Origin: Blastomyces gilchristii SLH14081
Taxonomy: Eukaryota; Ascomycota; Eurotiomycetes; Onygenales; Ajellomycetaceae
Assembly (NCBI RefSeq): GCF_000003855.2
Contig: NW_003101670.1
Span: 458,841-522,840, forward strand
DNA: 64,000 bases
Reading direction: 5' to 3'
In this document: in pieces, positions 1 to 12,808 of the stretch
Layout: the number at the start of each line of letters is the position of its first letter
How positions within the stretch are numbered: position 1 is the first letter of the stretch
Made by a program: the position numbers and the translations under genes
Notes under the pieces: generated by a model
Told to the model about the DNA's origin: nothing
The model's database searches: none
Seen by the model: the letters and a program-made list of their open reading frames with translations, nothing else

Positions 1-1137
1 CAGAGCTTTTGCAGGATGACAACGTGGTCAGCAACCTGCGAAACGACAAGGCCGCGAACTTGAAGTTCCTTGAAGAACAACATGGTGTGACGCTGGATAT
101 GGTTAATATCCTTTACGACTATGGCCGATTCCAATACAGCTGCGGCAGCTATGCAAACGCTGCTGAACTACTCTACCAGTTCCGTGTCCTGTCCACTGAT
201 AACGACAAAGTTGCCTCTGCTACGTGGGGAAAGCTTGCCTCGGAAATCCTGACCACCAACTGGGAGGCTGCGATGGAGGAGGTTCAAAAAGTAAAGGAAT
301 CTATCGACACCCGCCTGTTTAACAACCCGCTCGCTCAGCTCCAGCACCGCACCTGGTTGATCCACTGGTCCCTCTTCCCCTTCTTTAACCATGACCCTGC
401 CCGTGACACTCTTACCGACCTCTTCTTCTCCCCCGCCTACATCAACACCATCCAGACCGCTTGCCCGTGGGTTCTTCGATATCTTGCTTCTGCAGTTATC
501 ACCAACCGCGGTCGTGCACACAAGAATACCTCACTGTATCAAAAGCAGTTGAAGGACCTCATTCGCGTTGTACGACAGGAACAATATGAATACCAAGACC
601 CTATCACGGACTTCATTAAGGCGTTGTATATCGATTTTGATTTTGAGGAGGCTCAGAAGAAGCTGGGAGAGGCTGAGGAGGTTTTGAGGAATGATTTCTT
701 CCTTGTTGCCGCCGCAGATTCATTTGTGGATGCGGCAAGACATTTGATTTCGGAGAGCTACTGCAAAATCCACCAACGGATTGATATCAAGTATGTTGTT
801 TCCTTTTACCTCAGAAATATTGCACGTCAAACTAACAGCGAATGTGTAGGGACCTATCTACTAGACTTGGCCTGAACCAAGACGAAGGTGAGAAATGGAT
901 TGTCAACCTAATTCGTGACACGCGTGTCGATGCGAAGATCGACTACAAAGAAGGGACCGTTCTTATGAACCACCCACCACAATCAGTGTATCAACAAGTC
1001 ATTGAGAGGACCAAGGGCGGATTTTTCAGAACACAAGTATTGAGGTAGGGTTTTGTTTTAGCCCCCTTCCTCTTCATTCTGTATCAGTATAAACTTACTA
1101 ATCTAACCGTCGAAACAGTGCCGCTGTCGCCAAATAA
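1..1137 (+). CDS. INT6: Eukaryotic translation initiation factor 3 subunit E (eIF3e/Int6), 3' part
   Basis: Partial gene, with its 5' end outside the window. The reading frame is open from the first bases. Three exons: 1-790, 850ff (after intron 791-849, donor GTATGT) to 1044, and 1119-1137 (after intron 1045-1118). Splicing joins ...RIDIK to DLSTRLGLN and ends ...TQVLR/SAAVAK with stop TAA at 1135-1137. Recognisable eIF3e stretches include [21 protein letters not shown], a PCI-type helical region and the winged-helix end ([16 protein letters not shown]). In the cell eIF3e is a scaffold subunit of eIF3, the cytoplasmic complex that recruits mRNA to the 40S ribosome. The short last exon, coding about six residues, is easily missed by automatic annotation. 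No frame damage is visible. Confidence 0.93.
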
Positions 1138-2582
1138 GTATAAAAACGAGAACAAAGAAAAGAGTAAAATATAGAAATTAGGAGTTGAATTTAAAGAATG
1201 AGAAACGGATAGGAAATGGGATTTAATGATATACCACACGACCTACTCTTATCCTTCTTTATTTTAATCCCCCCGCTTCTATTCTTCTCTTTTGCGCTAG
1301 AAAAAAAACTCTCTTGCACGCGACAAACTTTCCTGATTTTGTTTTATTCCGCGAGACCTCTTTTTTCGATCTACCCCCATGAGGAATGGCTGTTTGGCAT
1401 CTGGCTGGCGTTTCGTTTTCCCTTAAAAAATATTTGTCGTTATTTGACTCGGAAATTTTACATACTACCTGTTTCTTCCTGTTCCTTTGTTCCTTCTCCC
1501 ATATAATATATGGTTTTCCTAGTAGTTGTAGATATCAGAGGGGCATGGGTGGTAGGAAGGATTAGTTGTTGATTGAACCTACCGAGCTTGCTTTGGGCTA
1601 TGGCTATTCGTCATTCTTCGAAGAAAAACGTAGAGCATGTTTATGATCATTTGTATGTACATGTACAATGAGGACAACCTACCTATGTGCTCCCAAGAAA
1701 TGTGAACCAAGCTGGCATTGACTTGGCTTCTGAAGGTGATTCCGCATGCGATTAGGGTCGTTAAATATGGGCATATGCATTATAGCGGCAGCAGTCGTAC
1801 CTGACCCGGGAAGGGTTTCCCGGGTTTTGAGAAGCCTGAGTGGCCAACCGGCGATTTTGGTCTCTTCCTAGACGGGGGAGGGGCTTCGCGATGAAGCTCT
1901 TTGGGTGTTTTACGTAATTGGAAAGTCAACGCTCCCTGTCCCCGAGAGATATGAACGAAACGGAGGGGGAGATTAAGACACTGGAAAGGAGTCTGTAGAA
2001 TGTACAGTACAGCTCGGGGCGATCCCGGAGGAATCTCCCCATTTTCCAAACAGCTGGAGTTCCCTTAAAACGCAGAAGCGGGACTGTGGAACCTTTAGTA
2101 GATAATACAGGGGATTTGGGGCCAGACAGAGTGACGTGACGTTGTATAAGTATCAGCTGCCTCATTTCTATACGGATTTTTTGATAAGGAAATGCTGGCA
2201 TGTCTTTTTTATTCGCCAATGTCGAGGAAGATAAATAGAGGGTTTCGGTTCAGCTATTGTCCGCTGGCTTCTCGCAAGGGCATTAATAGAACATTTCCGG
2301 ATATAACCCACGCCGGGCTTAGCAATATTCCACCGCAGTTGTTTTCCTATAGAGCTATGTCCCGCCGAAAGGAGGGGCCCTTTGATTCCAAAAACGCGAG
2401 CCAAAAGGTACTGGGTTCGGGGGCTAGCGGCATTTCACTGGATTCAGCCATGTCAGAAGGCATCATGGCCAATCTACAGTTCGCATCCGTGTTGATAGAG
2501 ACGGCGTGGGGCATGGATTATCTTGATAAAAAGGGCGTCGGGGTGTCACGGTTGGATGAATGATTCCGCTTGAGAGGATAAA
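1138..2582. other. Intergenic: eIF3e 3' UTR and unassigned DNA
   Basis: The stretch after the eIF3e stop is AT-rich with T-runs and looks like 3' UTR plus spacer. Open frames at 2168-2563 exist on both strands, but none shows a recognisable motif, a consistent splice pattern or homology I can name. I see no gene I can support here. Confidence 0.5.
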
Positions 2583-3779
2583 CTATAGCAGGAATTTTTG
2601 CTGCCTGGTAAACCTTGGAGGATATGACAATAACAAACTGGGTGTCCACTTCTCCCAGATTATCGGCTCAACGTCCAAGATTTCGTAGCAGACCTGGGGT
2701 AGTTGTGGCCCGGTCCAGGAGAGGGATAGAACTTCGCAGCATGTAGTGGACAGAAGGTATTTTAAGGTTTGGTTGTAGTATCGCAAGGAGTTGATGTCCT
2801 TGTCCATTTTCTAGATGGGTGTAATCGTTCACGAGAAATGTGATTCGTCCTAGGGATTGCGATTGGTGGGCAGGTTTAAAAACCATTACCCAGTGGAGGT
2901 CGATGTAAGGGCGCACATCCGGTTTTGTTGAGCATTGGTGGGAATCAGCCTCACTGGCACAAAATGGAGGTGGTTACAAGGCTTTGGCAGGAGGTGTTTA
3001 GTCTGGATGGAATACTCCAGGGGACGCAGTGGATGTTGTGCTGGTACAGTTGAACCCAGACAATAAATCAACGGCGCTCATTCATCCTGTGGGAAAGTAA
3101 CTGGAACGAGTCGTGTTCTATGTTGGGTAGTTGGGGGGGTTGTTGAAACACTTTGGATGATTATTCAAAGCCAAAACGAACAGGGTTATTTGTTTCTATT
3201 ATAGTAGAGGGAGGAAGGTAAATGGAGCTGAACGACGGCCAGGTCCAAGGAATATAGGAGACCCTAGGAATCAGCATATCACACCGGAACGGGAACATCT
3301 TGAGGATTTGGTTGACTACTTCTTCTGAAGCTGCATTAAAGATGGTAACTGTCTTGTACGGCTTTAGTTTCGTTTGCTGTACAGTATGAGATCGTAAGCT
3401 AACGGGAGGCTCTCGCCACCATCGCAAGTTAAACATCCCAAAATAATCAGCCAGTATCCTGAAATGGTCCATTGTCCAGTGGGTTGAGAAGTCCAGGGAT
3501 TCTTCGTAGCCACCTACGGGGTTGGGGGATGATCCAAGTGCTGTATGTTCTGTTGTCCACTGCATCCCCATTTCTGTCAAAGAAAGGCGATGTATTCCGG
3601 AGCCCCTGCTGGCGCTTTCCGCGAATTGGATTAACAATGCGAAGTAATCTTGTAGTCGATATTAAGGTGGAGGATTCGAAAACGCTCATGCACAGAATTC
3701 TTTTAGCACGAAAAGTCGATTTGGATAGAAAATAGTCAAACAAGTCGATTACAGATATTTTCGCTATCCAATATTTCAT
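2583..3779 (-). pseudogene. Decayed minus-strand protein gene of unknown family
   Basis: Several consecutive minus-strand open segments (3447-3779, 3161-3637 and below, 2886-3071, 2668-2916, 2583-2807) read like fragments of one protein that switches frame. The clearest switch is near 3655-3665: the upstream frame ending around ESSTLIS continues naturally as LQDYFALLIQFAESASR in a different frame. No splice signals explain the shift. The middle part (WTTEHTALG..., MDHFRILADYFGMFN, WREPPVSLR) has clear coding character. I do not recognise the family. A multi-intron gene is the alternative, but stops and frame switches without splice signals favour a pseudogene. Confidence 0.45.
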
Positions 3780-4044
3780 TCGATACTCCGTAACTCCTCC
3801 AACTCCGAAGAAACCAATGATATCCCTCCTAATTCCATCCTTGAGAAAATAACCGCGACATCTTCGACTCCAAACACCCCAGGCCCCAAGGGGAATGCGT
3901 CGGGAGTACGATCACCTCATTGTGGGCTGGAAGGTTGGTTGGAACTTCGGGGAAGTGCTCCCTGAAGTCCAAACGCCTTTGGCGGTTTTTGAACGTGCAT
4001 GATCGGATGATACGATTTGTAAATATTGACTTCAAATATTAACT

Positions 4045-4564
4045 TCACCACGATTGCGTCTGCCGGCTACGGTGGCCTGATGGAACGTATCTATCTCTGT
4101 TTCTCTCGCTTTCTCGTTCACGGTCGTCTATTCGATCGGCAGGTCGTTCTCGTTCCCCAACGTTTATCAACTCATTGATATACTGTGCTGATTTCCCGTT
4201 GAAAGTTTTGTGAGACATTCTCATGGCGGCGCTTTTCTCATATTCCAATGACATGGTCGCTAGATCCTCGATTTGTTGCTATGAAGAGCGTTAGATAATA
4301 GCCTTGATAAGGGGGGGGAGCGCCTGCTGTGTCCTGCGGGTAGAACATACTCGAGTAAGGGGCGTCCCAGTTATAAGATAGCCTTCGCGTCCCTGTAATA
4401 TTGGTTAGATGTGATAGCAACTGCAACACGCAATGAGGTGTACATACCTGAAGGCTATATGGTCTGGCGGATGAACTAGGTCCCAAGAAAAATTGGATCT
4501 GGCTTAGGACGACGTGCCGTGATAGCCCATAGCCGGGGAGCCAATATTGCTGAGACTGAGACAT
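4045..4564 (-). CDS. Small conserved-type fungal protein, three exons, 130 aa
   Basis: Intact small gene assembled from three frames. Exon 1 is 4448-4564 (39 codons from MSQSQQYWLPGYGLSRHVV), exon 2 is 4351-4392 (14 codons, GREGYLITGTPLTR) and exon 3 is 4045-4278 (77 codons plus stop). Introns 4393-4447 and 4279-4350 have GTATGT donors, CTAAC branch points and CAG/TAG acceptors. Joined, it reads ...ARPYSLQ-GREGYLITGTPLTR-QQIEDLATMSLEYEK..., which matches the general pattern of a short hypothetical family common in ascomycetes (YxxPGYGxSRxVV...LGPxxxxRPYxxQGRxGYLV...LT...I.DL). No biochemical function is known to me. The C-terminal half is rich in Arg, Glu and Asp. An upstream in-frame ATG would add about 18 residues; the internal MSQSQ start fits the family better. 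Confidence 0.75.
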
Positions 4565-7500
4565 TTTGTAGAAGGAAGAGATAGGAGGTATCAATGAACC
4601 TTGAGTTGATCTGATCAATATAGTTTAATCAGGAGGCATAGATAGCAATAAAGCTTGAAGGTTTAACAGGCTAGTATGCAAGCTATTATGTGGAGATTGA
4701 TTCAAATGGGAAAAATAAATTCATCATATCGACGGCATGAGCGGCCTATTTATTTCTGAGAAGCAACAAGGACTGACCTAGAATCTGAAAGTCTGTGGAT
4801 ATTGGTATTTATTCTCTCGCGACCACTCGACCACTCTGGATGACCTCATCCAAGCTTTCAGCAGGGCTGATGGCACTAGCTTGAAGTTGCTTAGCGGTGC
4901 TTTCCCTGTTTTGGAGTTCTAGGGCCGTTTCTAGCTGGAGGATTCAAACAAGATCGCCTCGTTTACGCCGCCTCACTTTGAATAGTTCGATTGTGTCCAT
5001 CCAGATCGTGCCCACTTGGCCCACACGAAACACGAGAGCTTGTATGCGCTTCGTTTCTTCGTTTCTCCGAGTGCAGGAGCGAAAGTATCGTGTTCTTCCG
5101 CGATTTGGTCATTATTGCATCGGTCTCAAATTACCCTTTCATCCTAGAGTTGACTGTTGCAGATATTCTTGTAGGACCACTAGGGGTACTTCCGAACTTT
5201 CCACAGATTGATTGGAGACGGCTGCATATCGCACTTTCTCAGCTAATAAACAAGAGGTTTCCCAATGATCGGCCGAGGTCACAGAACATTCGAGAGAGCT
5301 GCTCCCCGTTGCTGCCTGACCTTGGGCAGACAGTCGATGGGGTCACAGCAGCCTGGACTTACTCGTGCGAATGGCATGCAGAGGAGCTTTGACCATGCCC
5401 TGTTAACACACGGGCTATAGTATTTTGGGGTAGAGCTCGACTAAACAACATATGCCTGCTACTCAAACAATGCATGTAACTCGAGCTTGGGCTCCGGTTG
5501 CTTCCATTCGCGTCATGTCGTACATAACCGACGAAACTCGCCGCTTTTGACTTGTCTTTGCATTGTTCACAATCTTGTTCTCCTCTCTCCGCTTCTGATA
5601 GGCGTGGAGGGCTTTCTCTCTCCTAACGGCCTGTTCAAACGTACATTTTTTGCCACGATCTCTGGCAGTACTTCTTTGTGCAAGGTCCATGTGACAGACA
5701 CGGCGCGTTATCGCATTTAGCACTCAAATAGTGACTGAAGGTCGATATTTGCCATCAAGCCTGCTGGTAATGTTTCTCGTTTCTGTTTGGATCGCACAAA
5801 AAGGATGACAGGCGGGGATTATCGCCCTAAAAAAGATCATTCCAGCCCGCGACGTCATTGGCCAATCACGTGGCACGCATGCCCTAAGTCAGACATCTTC
5901 CTCTCCCCTCCTTGTGCCTCTGCAATACAGAGATGATCGATGCTCGCTCTCTTGAACCTTTCGTGGCTATCCTACTGGTCAATGATTACATCCAATGATT
6001 ACATCCAATGAGACTACATATGACGTCCGTTTAAGACAACCTCAGTTTTCCCCTCTGTTTTCTTTGAAGATGAATCCTTTGTCATTGTGGCCATGAGTCA
6101 AGTTACGGTAACTGGCCACGCTGAAGGGCATCAAAGCACTAAGCGAAGGGCTATTGTTGACGTACCCCTATCAAATAGCAAAAGCTGTTGTTGTAGGGGG
6201 CGCTCCCCCTTCTCGAGTAGAAGATCGATGGTACGCCTTGTTCACCCTAGAAACAGATATCAAAAGCCTTATTTCAACCGTGGTTAGGTCGTTGAGATGC
6301 GAATGTTTATTTCGTGGAAGCAAGGATCAATGGCATTCTTCAAGTTCCGATTAATGAGATTACATCATCTATTATATGGTTCAAACCGGGAATTTGGAAC
6401 AAACATAAAAAAATCTTCATCTCAAATGGATGAAAATTGAATTGTGGTCCGCTCCCGCCAAAGTCCTACTTAAATGCTGGGACCCGCGCCTACAGGGCGG
6501 GTTGACCCGACACCTAAGATATTGGAACTGGGCAACTTGAGATATATTCGGGCGGGTTTGTTCGGCCATTTTTGCGGTGCTATATGCTTTTTGGAATATC
6601 ACCAATTCGACTCAACCTGCGCCCCAAAAGTTATAACCCGAGATTCCTCGTAAAATGGAAAGGGCTACCAGTCACGGTTTATAGTATCGTTGATACTTCC
6701 AATGGATGGCCCACAAAGTCCCCAATTTGCAATATCGACTATAGAGCTACGACGTGGGGCTGAATTGTTCTCCAAGGGTGATCTTCAAAATCGTGTTCGA
6801 CATCAGCGCGACCCTGTTCCACGGCGCTGTATCGAGAAAGCTCTGTTAACATGATTTCAAAATTTTTGATAAAGGGCTCGCTACAGCAGCCTTAGAAACG
6901 TGACAGTGCTTATCATTAATATCCGATGGAAGGAACTAAAAACATAGCTATCATTATTGCTGAATCGGAGCTCGTTGCATCTGCCTCTCCTGATATGTTG
7001 AAAGCATTTATAATTGGTTCGTACAACATGCCTTAGTACCTGCCCCTGAGGATCGCAGTATGCAAATCACCAGGTATAAACAAAATATGCTAAGCAGCAG
7101 AGGGGCCTATTAGAACAAATAATAATCCATTATTGTGAGGAAGCACCGGCATTACGGCGCAAAGTGAATATCCTGGTGGTCAACTTTGCAATCCTCAGGA
7201 CAACGCAAGATCGATTTTTAATAAACTAATAAAAGCGGCGCGCCTTGTAGTCTAAATTGTAATAGTCAGCTCCTCAGTATTCCGCACTATTTAACGAATT
7301 CGGGGTCGCTGGTTTTTCCTCACCGCTGACCGTTGGTACCTGAGCTATTTGAAGTGAGGCGACACGAATTGAAAGGAAAAGAGCGAAAACAATGCCGATG
7401 TTTAAGCAATGCACGGATTGCCATAGGTGGCCAATCCCCATTCGAGAAGTAGAAGGGGGCCTGCATCTAGATTCCAGCGACATACAAGCTACCAGTCACA

Positions 7501-10174
7501 GTTCGCAAAATTTATGGAAGAAGATTTACGGTTGATCAATTGGATTGATTTTTAAGAAATAAATGGAAGACGAGACGAGACCAATTGATAGACGCAGCCT
7601 AGATTTTCGCTGATTATCTTTCGCAACTGTGCGTGGAGTCCAGAATGTGGATAGCAGTGGTTACCTCATATTTCTAGCAGCCAACCCACAAAAGCACCGA
7701 CTATATGCATCTGAATGGGGAAAGGATTCAAATTGTCATATTGCTTATATAATTTGAGACTATCACAGTCTCTTGGAGATCCTGTTTTGAGGCAGAACTG
7801 CCTTTATAAATGCAAGCTTGATATGTGCTGCAAACTAATTGAGACAAAAGCGGGCGCGAGATATCTTGAATGCTGAGCAAAACCAGGGGACATTCACAAG
7901 AGACCATTTTTAAGCGAAATCACGATAATAGTATCCCTAGAGATCTTGAGAATGGGATATTGCTCCAGTGGTTGATTAGTTATCTGCTGGTTTCCCCTCA
8001 TACCCCCCCAGGCTGAGTAAAGGATTACTTGAGAGATAGGTTAGGAGCGCGAAGGAGAGAGGAAATGTGGCCATTTAGCTCATGGCTCGGGAAAGAAACC
8101 TAACCATCTTGCATCGAGTCTATGCTGCCAAGGTTGCTAGCACACACATACGCACACACACAGATGAGGGCATTTTCTTTCGTTTTTGAAAATAAAAGAC
8201 ATTGGTAAAGTAGTCACCGGATGCAAAGGGATTTGTTTCCTAGTTCCCTTCAATGCCACACAGTTCCTATTGGGAGATTCGGGCGCACATTTCGTGAAAG
8301 CGGGGGAAATTTATAAGAAATTAGAAAGTGGGTGTAGACCCGAAATAGAAGAATTCAAGATACTCAATCAGTGAATGACCTCTTTATGCGTGCTTGTAAA
8401 ATGCCACCCACATGGCATTTCAATTCCAAACTTGGATACATGCATAGCTACTACATACCTTTCTCCTTGGGAGCCCCTCTCTTCCTTTCTTCCGCGCCAT
8501 GCACTCTTCTTCGGTAAGGGATGATTTATAAATGTCGCTTCCGGGTAGCCAACCCCACGCGTGTAACCCCAGAAAATTTCCATGCCCTTCTCCTAGATGC
8601 GGCATTATCAACAATAAGGATGTGTGAAATTCATGCAAAAGGAACATCATCCAGGGGTTGGCAAAGTTTGTAATATGCGCCCCGGTGCTCTGGGGACCCG
8701 GAAAGGAACCCCCCGGCCGAAAAAGTAGCTCTTGTCTCCAATGGCAAGGTACATGTTCATTGACACCGTGACTTGTTTGCATATCCATTGGACATGAAAG
8801 TCAGCCGACATAATTGAAGCACACGATATAACTAACCGGGCTCACCGGAGGGCCCCATGTGGAGGGCTTGCGGTTCCTTTCACAAGGCCGGCTTGAAACC
8901 TGAGGAATGTCTTCCGATAAAGGCAAGGGAAGTAAGGAACCCGCTCGCGGGGGATCGGAGCCACGATGGAATCTAACTCATATCGACATCAGAAACATTA
9001 TGAAAGAATTAATTGAATATTCAAATCGCATGTGGCAAGACGCAGTTAACGTTGGTTTCAGGAAAACAAGGACAATGAGGTGAAACGCAAAACACGAAAG
9101 AAGGGGGGAAATGAAAAAGAAAAAGAAAGAAAGGAAACAAGAAAACCTCACCGTTGGGCGGGCGTTGGGGATGAAAACTGAAATCTTGGAACATCGCCTC
9201 ACTTTCACGTTTCCATCACATACTAGGAGAGGCTTTTTTCCAGCGCGTAGCCAGCCCACGGAATATCCCGTCATATTTCGATTCCAGCAACAAAACCCGG
9301 AAAATATGATGTTCAGCGAGGCGCCCCAGGCCCCTAGTTCCTCAGTTGCCCACAGAACTAGAAGTTGCCGGAGAAGAGTTCGATAAGAAACTATTTTTGA
9401 TCGCCCAGCTATGCCTCCGTGGCTCCAGGTGGCTCAACTGGTCCCTATTAGAAAGGGGAAGGGGCAGGGCGGAGAGACAGAACAAGTGAGGCACTCAATG
9501 GCAGTGGGAGAAGGATTTGGCAGGCTGGGTCCTTCTTTTTTTAACCCTTTTCATTCGTCGGAAGGTGCGGACGTCTGGTATCTCCCTCACCACTAAATCC
9601 TCGCGACGAATTGTTATTCTTTCTTACCTAGCGTATCATTCGATTAATCATGATGCCACGGAGCTGTAGTTCGAAGAGTAGCAGAGGGTAAAGATTCCTT
9701 TTGTTGCCCCCCCAGGGAACGAACCCCCACCCCAAACCCTCAATAAATTATATCTGTTAGCTCGCCCGGGCGGATCTGGGAGATTTTGTTGTGTGTGTGG
9801 GGGGGGGGGTTCTAAATAGTGGCATAGGTTAGTTTGGGTGAGTTGGAGCAATTGGCTGATAAGGAGAAGAGGCCGTTCTGGTCTCAGCAAAAAAATATAG
9901 GCTGCTTGTGGATGCATTTGGAATATAGCTGTTGGTTCGCTTATGGATCTTAATATCTTAATATTGTGATATATACCTCATAAGACGAAAGAAGCATGGG
10001 AACTAGAAAGTGCAGGCACAATTACAACGATAAGGAAGGAATGGGATTGAACATGTGTATGGACTGGAAGAAGGAAATAAAAGCTGTTCTCGTTAAATAT
10101 TCTTTCTATTTTTCTCTTTTTTAATACATGAGACCTAAGCTCATTCTGGTCATTTGTTTCATAAATTTAATGAA
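4565..10174. other. Gene-poor 5.6 kb intergenic region
   Basis: No gene can be supported. Open frames are short, overlap on both strands and lack motifs; the longest (4991-5392 plus, 5463-5723 minus, 8420-8788 minus) show no splice-consistent continuation. Local low-complexity includes an imperfect tandem of the 13 bp unit aatgattacatcc at 5981-6010, a CA-rich run at 8140-8162 and a GT/G run at about 9792-9811. Composition is mixed, unlike the AT-rich block at the right end. Confidence 0.5.
5981..6010. repeat. Short tandem repeat, 13 bp unit
   Basis: The unit aatgattacatcc is repeated a little over two times in direct orientation. No associated gene. Confidence 0.7.
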
Positions 10175-11388
10175 TCACTCTTGAGGTGGTATGTATGGGT
10201 TTATAAGCATATTGCTAAACCTAAAGAGTTTGAAAGGAAAGGATTTTCTTGTTAGCAGGACGTCCTTCATTTGTTTTCGATGTTCGTTCAATGTTCCCCT
10301 CTTAGAGCGTAGACACCACACATGCATACGAAATGACTTACTTCTCAAGTTTCTCCTTCCCCCTAACTTCCTCCACCAACATGGGCATCCGCACGACATT
10401 AAAGTCCTCATACAGCTCTTCAATCTCATTCAAATACTTCTTCTGCATTTTCCGTCTGGCCTTGCACTGCTCGCATGAGCTGTCCTTACCGGGGAAAAGC
10501 AGCTGGTTGACCACGATGCAGTGTGTATCGATTTGATAGCTTGTAAGCTCTTGAATCATCCGCTCGGTCTCATACAGGGACAAGAACTCCGCGATGCACA
10601 CGCAGACGAAAGTCGTTAGGTCGGCATCTTTAAATTGCGCATTCACTTCTCCTATGGTCTCTCGTAGCGATTCCATCTTCGAGAGGATCTCGTCCAGGTT
10701 TTGGCCACCGGGGAGCCCGCCCCGTGCTCCAAGTACGGAGTTCAGCATTGGGCCGAATTGGGAAGATAGTTGAGATAGCTTGCCGAGGGCCTTTTCAAGG
10801 ACAGTAGGGAATTGGAGGAAGCGGAGGGTATGACCTGTTGGTGCGGTGTCGAATATGATTACTTCGTATGAGAGAGATTTGACTTGTTTCAGGACTTCGG
10901 CGAACGACATGGCTTCGTCAACACCAGGTATCTATATGATATTTTGAACGTTAGAATCTTACCTGATAAAAATACTCCTCTCCAAAAAGGCAACTTACAC
11001 TAAATGCCAAATCCTGCATCATGCCACCTAGCCCCAATCCACCCATGGGATCATCTGCCTGATCACCCCCCGCAGCAAGGAGATCTTGTATGCTTCCATT
11101 AGGGTCAATTTCCATAGCACTCAAATTATCGAAGCCGTCGATCAGTCTCGCTTCCTTTCCAAACTTCTGACCAAAGGCATCACTCAGGTTATGGGCCGGG
11201 TCGGTGGATATGAGCAGTACAGACTTGCGGACTTTGGCAAGCTGGATCGCTAGCGAACATGATGTAGTTGTCTTGCCGACACCACCTTTCCCGCCGACGA
11301 ATACCCAGCGAAGTGTCTTTTGGTCTAGGAGATTTTGTAGGGTGGGCTCAAGCGACTCGTCCCCGGAGACTATGGCGGTGGATGACAT
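10175..11388 (-). CDS. GET3: Get3 / ASNA1-type ATPase of the tail-anchored protein insertion pathway
   Basis: Encodes 341 residues in three exons: 10999-11388, 10342-10931 and 10175-10220. Introns are 10932-10998 (donor GTAAGT) and 10221-10341 (donor GTAAGT, acceptor TTTAG). Visible motifs are the deviant Walker [10 protein letters not shown] (about residues 33-41), switch [11 protein letters not shown] (about 63-72), switch [12 protein letters not shown] (about 158-167), and the zinc-binding CxxC pair (Cys283/Cys286) of the homodimer interface. Length equals the fungal family norm. Get3 is the cytosolic ATPase that carries tail-anchored proteins to the Get1/Get2 receptor of the ER. The last exon encodes only about 15 residues ([13 protein letters not shown]). 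The start at 11388 precedes the P-loop by about 30 residues, as expected. Confidence 0.96.
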
Positions 11389-12808
11389 TGTGGCTGTGAA
11401 ATTTGGATCTGTTGGTTTGGTGTAGATGTAGAGGTAGGTGCTTCAAAGCGGGGAGTTTTGAAGGTCAGATGTATGTGGCCAAATACGTCTTCGAGTGGTG
11501 TAGTTCAAAGCAAGGGTCTCTTATCAAGGTGTATTGGTGGGGCGAGGGAGATGCGGGGTGGGGGAGACTGAGCGCTCGAGCTCAACAAGCGTCGCGAAGG
11601 TTGTGAAGGACAGAAGATGACACGAAAACTAGCTCTTGACAGTTAGTTTACGTTCATTTGTTGACTCTCCCATGAAGTCTGTTGGCTTGAGCAAGCGACA
11701 TCTTCTGGAAGATTCTCTCTAGATGAAAGTTGATCTTGCTTTCGTCTAGTTTAGAGCTGGCTGCTGGGCTTCGGCTTACCTGGAATTCAAGGTTTTTGAT
11801 AGGGGAAACAAGATGATGGGATATCGTCTTTACACTTTCTAAGATTATTGTTTTATATCCTAACCAATAGCTGGCCACTTATGGAGTATACCCAAAGTCA
11901 TATATGATGTGCTGAGGATAAGGTGGGCGGTATTATGATCTTCCGGCCCGTTTAATCGACGACAAGCGTCATAAGCGCGCGAAACAAGCGGAACTCATCA
12001 CACGCGGATGAAGTCAACTTGAAACTTCTTTTCCATCGATTTGAATCTCACGGTCGACGCAGAATTAAACTCAAAACATGGGGTCTTGTCTTGCTTCCGG
12101 GGCGTATTTATCCACCCCAACTTGAGCTTAACTCTATCTATCCATGAATGTAAAACCCAGCGACCTTCACCAGCTCAAATCATAACTACTACATTATATC
12201 TAGCTTGCAAAATAACCTAGGAATTTAGAGGTAGAGGATTCGACGCCCCACACAGCGTCATTGCATTGAGTTCGGAAACAGTGATCAAAGGTGTACAGTC
12301 ATCAACCCCTCGGCGCTTCCCGATGGAGAGCCCCGCGGTTACCCCGGATATCGCAACTCAACACCTGCATCCATTGCTGCTACTCCACTGTTCCTGTCCC
12401 GCTTTTATCAGGTATTATAACTATATCTGTGCTACTTCTTTCCAAAAATTGTTTGATTCTCTATTTCTCACTTCATCCTTATCCATGTAATATTCCAAGC
12501 TGATTACCCACGAAATTCAATTCATTCGCCCCCTGGCCACCCACCCTACATTGCCGGCCCGAAAAGCTCTCCATCGGGAAAATATTACCCACTGCCGAAA
12601 GTTGAAGCAAACGGACAATTAAAACATCCCGGAACCGAAACCGAGTGTCGAATTTTACTACTGAATAAGAAAAATTAAAAATTAAAAATTAAACCCTTGA
12701 AGAAGCAGCGCCATAGCTTCATTCCCCCAGAAACCGAAAACAAACCACTCCTCCACATTAAGTAATCACCGACCGAAGGGAGAAAAAAAAACAACAAAAA
12801 AAGGGAAA
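11389..12808. other. Divergent intergenic region between GET3 and the HIU hydrolase gene
   Basis: About 1.4 kb separating two divergently transcribed genes, so it should hold both promoters. An A-rich stretch (12657-12705 and 12783-12808) lies immediately upstream of the hydrolase ATG. No further gene is supported. Confidence 0.6.

Noticed and set aside
1216..1506. Plus-strand ORF of 96 codons after eIF3e
   Set aside because: Hydrophobic translation of T-rich 3' UTR-like DNA, with no motif.
2168..2563. Overlapping ORFs on both strands
   Set aside because: Neither shows homology-like features or splice continuity; chance opening cannot be excluded.
4991..5392. 133-codon plus-strand ORF
   Set aside because: Composition is not convincingly protein-like and no upstream or downstream exon joins to it.
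5463..5723. 86-codon minus-strand basic ORF
   Set aside because: Looks superficially like a small ribosomal or mitochondrial protein but matches no pattern I know.
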